A stretch of 64,000 nucleotides of DNA from NCBI GenBank assembly GCA_002699145.1, contig PABK01000060.1:503657-567656 (forward strand). The letters run 5' to 3'. Below, piece by piece: positions 63,300 to 64,000 of this stretch. The stretch's first letter is position 1, and every line of letters starts with the position of its first letter. The stretch comes from Halioglobus sp. (lineage in GTDB: Bacteria; Pseudomonadota; Gammaproteobacteria; Pseudomonadales; Halieaceae). Both the position numbers and the translations under genes were made by a program. The notes under the pieces were generated by a model. It was not told the DNA's origin and ran no database searches. It saw only the letters and a list, made by a program, of their open reading frames with translations.

Positions 63300-63616
63300 G
63301 CCTGATCCCCCCAATAATCAGATGGTATTTTGTTGCGCAGCTCCGTTCGGAAGGTATTGATACAGTCATCCAAATCCAGGTTGTACTGCAGGATGTCAGT
63401 GTCACCCAGATGGTTTTTGAGCCAGCGTACAGTCGCGTCGAGGTTATCCTCACAGCGCTCTTCGTGTAGGTAGGCCCCCAGAAAGTTCTCCCTCGGGCCA
63501 ATGCCTTCAGCCGAGCAGAGATGGCGCGCATAGTCCCGGTAGAGTCTCTTGCGCTGCTTCTCGGCGTACTCGATCAGTTCGTCGAGGGTGAAGGTGCTGT
63601 TGTAAAGTGTCTTCAT
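63296..63616 (-). CDS. Protein coupled to the tyrosine recombinase
   Basis: 106 residues, MKTLYNSTFTLDELIEYAEKQRKRLYRDYARHL at the start, mostly charged and helical, no recognised domain. Its ATG overlaps the stop of the (restored) recombinase frame, and its own stop overlaps the next start, giving a chain of three ATGA-coupled genes. This layout suggests it acts with the recombinase in element transfer or excision control, which is inference. Confidence 0.6.
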   Translation of the reverse strand: MKTLYNSTFTLDELIEYAEKQRKRLYRDYARHLCSAEGIGPRENFLGAYLHEERCEDNLDATVRWLKNHLGDTDILQYNLDLDDCINTFRTELRNKIPSDYWGDQA

Positions 63617-63901
63617 GAGTCTTCTCCTTGTTGGTCATTTTGACTTTGGTTGCCCATTTTCTGGGCAAGTAGGGCCTCGAATGCTGAACCATCCCGTCGG
63701 GTCAAATCCGGGGCGTATTTGGCATATTTTTTGGAAGGTAACGTGGGGGTCTGCATGTCCAAGAACTTGAGACACCCAGAGCACGTTCTCACCGGCCGCT
63801 AGCCACAATGTCGCGGCGGTGTGACGGGTCTGGTAGAGCCTGCGGTAGGGGAGATCTAACAGCCTCAATAAAGGCCTCCAGACCCTGTTCGATACATTGT
63901 T
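63613..63901 (-). pseudogene. Tyrosine recombinase (phage-type integrase), truncated and frameshifted
   Basis: Only the catalytic C-terminus is present. It reads YRRLYQTRHTAATLWLAAGE and WVSQVLGHADPHVTF, with the Arg box and LGH box of tyrosine recombinases. At the A6 run at 63727-63732 one base too many shifts the frame to an early tail. Removing one A gives FQKYAKYAPDLTRRDGSAFE, with the catalytic Tyr, and a stop at 63613 that overlaps the next gene. The frame continues upstream to about 63901, exactly where an IS21-type terminal repeat begins, so the N-terminus was cut off by that insertion. Confidence 0.85.
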
Positions 63902-64000
63902 TGTTGATTTGCACCGAAAATTGACCCACTAACCCCCCAGATTTGCATCGAATTTTGACCCACGTATAACCCCTCCCTGCACAAATAATGAGCAGGGGTA
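63902..64000. mobile_element. IS21-family insertion sequence end (partial)
   Basis: TGTTGATTTGCACCGAAAATTGACCC begins at 63902 and a second copy of the GATTTGCA...TGACCC unit follows at 63940-63963, 34 bases on. Multiple TGACCC-type terminal repeats are characteristic of IS21-family elements. The interior lies to the right, beyond the window. An ATG at 63988, 86 bases from the end, could be the start of istA, but only four codons are visible. The element interrupts the recombinase gene. Confidence 0.6.

Overview
The window is a high-GC gammaproteobacterial chromosome segment. Four SusC-unlike, porin-type TonB-dependent receptors, many short-chain dehydrogenases, acyl-CoA ligases, a Rieske oxygenase, an LLM-class flavoprotein and a Baeyer-Villiger monooxygenase together suggest a marine organotroph of the Halieaceae/OM60 (Cellvibrionales) type. 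That placement is inferred from gene style only; there is no rRNA or core marker here. No tRNA, rRNA or CRISPR array was seen.

Layout. 0-10 kb: a partial exported protein, a TonB receptor, a Rieske oxygenase with a molybdopterin oxidoreductase (minus strand), then a divergent LLM flavoprotein, acyl-CoA ligase and PNPOx-like pair. 10-13 kb: a decayed region with a three-copy tandem repeat, a frameshifted winged-helix/TPR regulator and a PEP-CTERM-like protein whose membrane tail is a 9-bp VNTR. 13-23 kb: sulfatase, cupin and double VOC-domain genes, an AraC regulator, a second TonB receptor, an SDR and a DUF3604 protein. 22.7-27 kb: a secreted FG-GAP/thrombospondin-3 protein, a lipoprotein and a 161-bp IS21-derived miniature element.

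27-62 kb looks like one catabolic island. It holds an AraC regulator, an HSL-type esterase, a quinone-reductase-like MDR, an HAPMO-like Baeyer-Villiger monooxygenase, a TetR regulator with a histone-like Lys/Ala tail, SDRs, an acyl-CoA ligase, a VOC protein, a Dabb-like protein and a divergent pair of paralogous TonB receptors. A periplasmic set follows: a ThuA/PQQ-type dehydrogenase/cytochrome c fusion, a QseBC-type two-component system, a DUF1592/DUF1552 pair with an exported partner, a ThuA protein and a membrane-anchored GH106-like glycosidase. A minus-strand operon (2OG-oxygenase-like, OYE-type flavoprotein, SDR) closes it. Seven intergenic regions of this island share a 14-bp palindrome, [A/T][A/C/T]TTA-N4-TAA[G/A][T/A], and I propose it as the operator of a regulon. 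The enzymes fit a route of outer-membrane uptake, deglycosylation or oxidation in the periplasm, ring or side-chain cleavage by Baeyer-Villiger chemistry plus esterase, and CoA activation of the product acids. The substrate is not determined by the sequence.

62-64 kb is a mobile-element remnant: a tyrosine recombinase cut by an IS21-type end at 63902 and carrying a one-base frameshift, followed by two ATGA-overlapped small genes and two further small genes.
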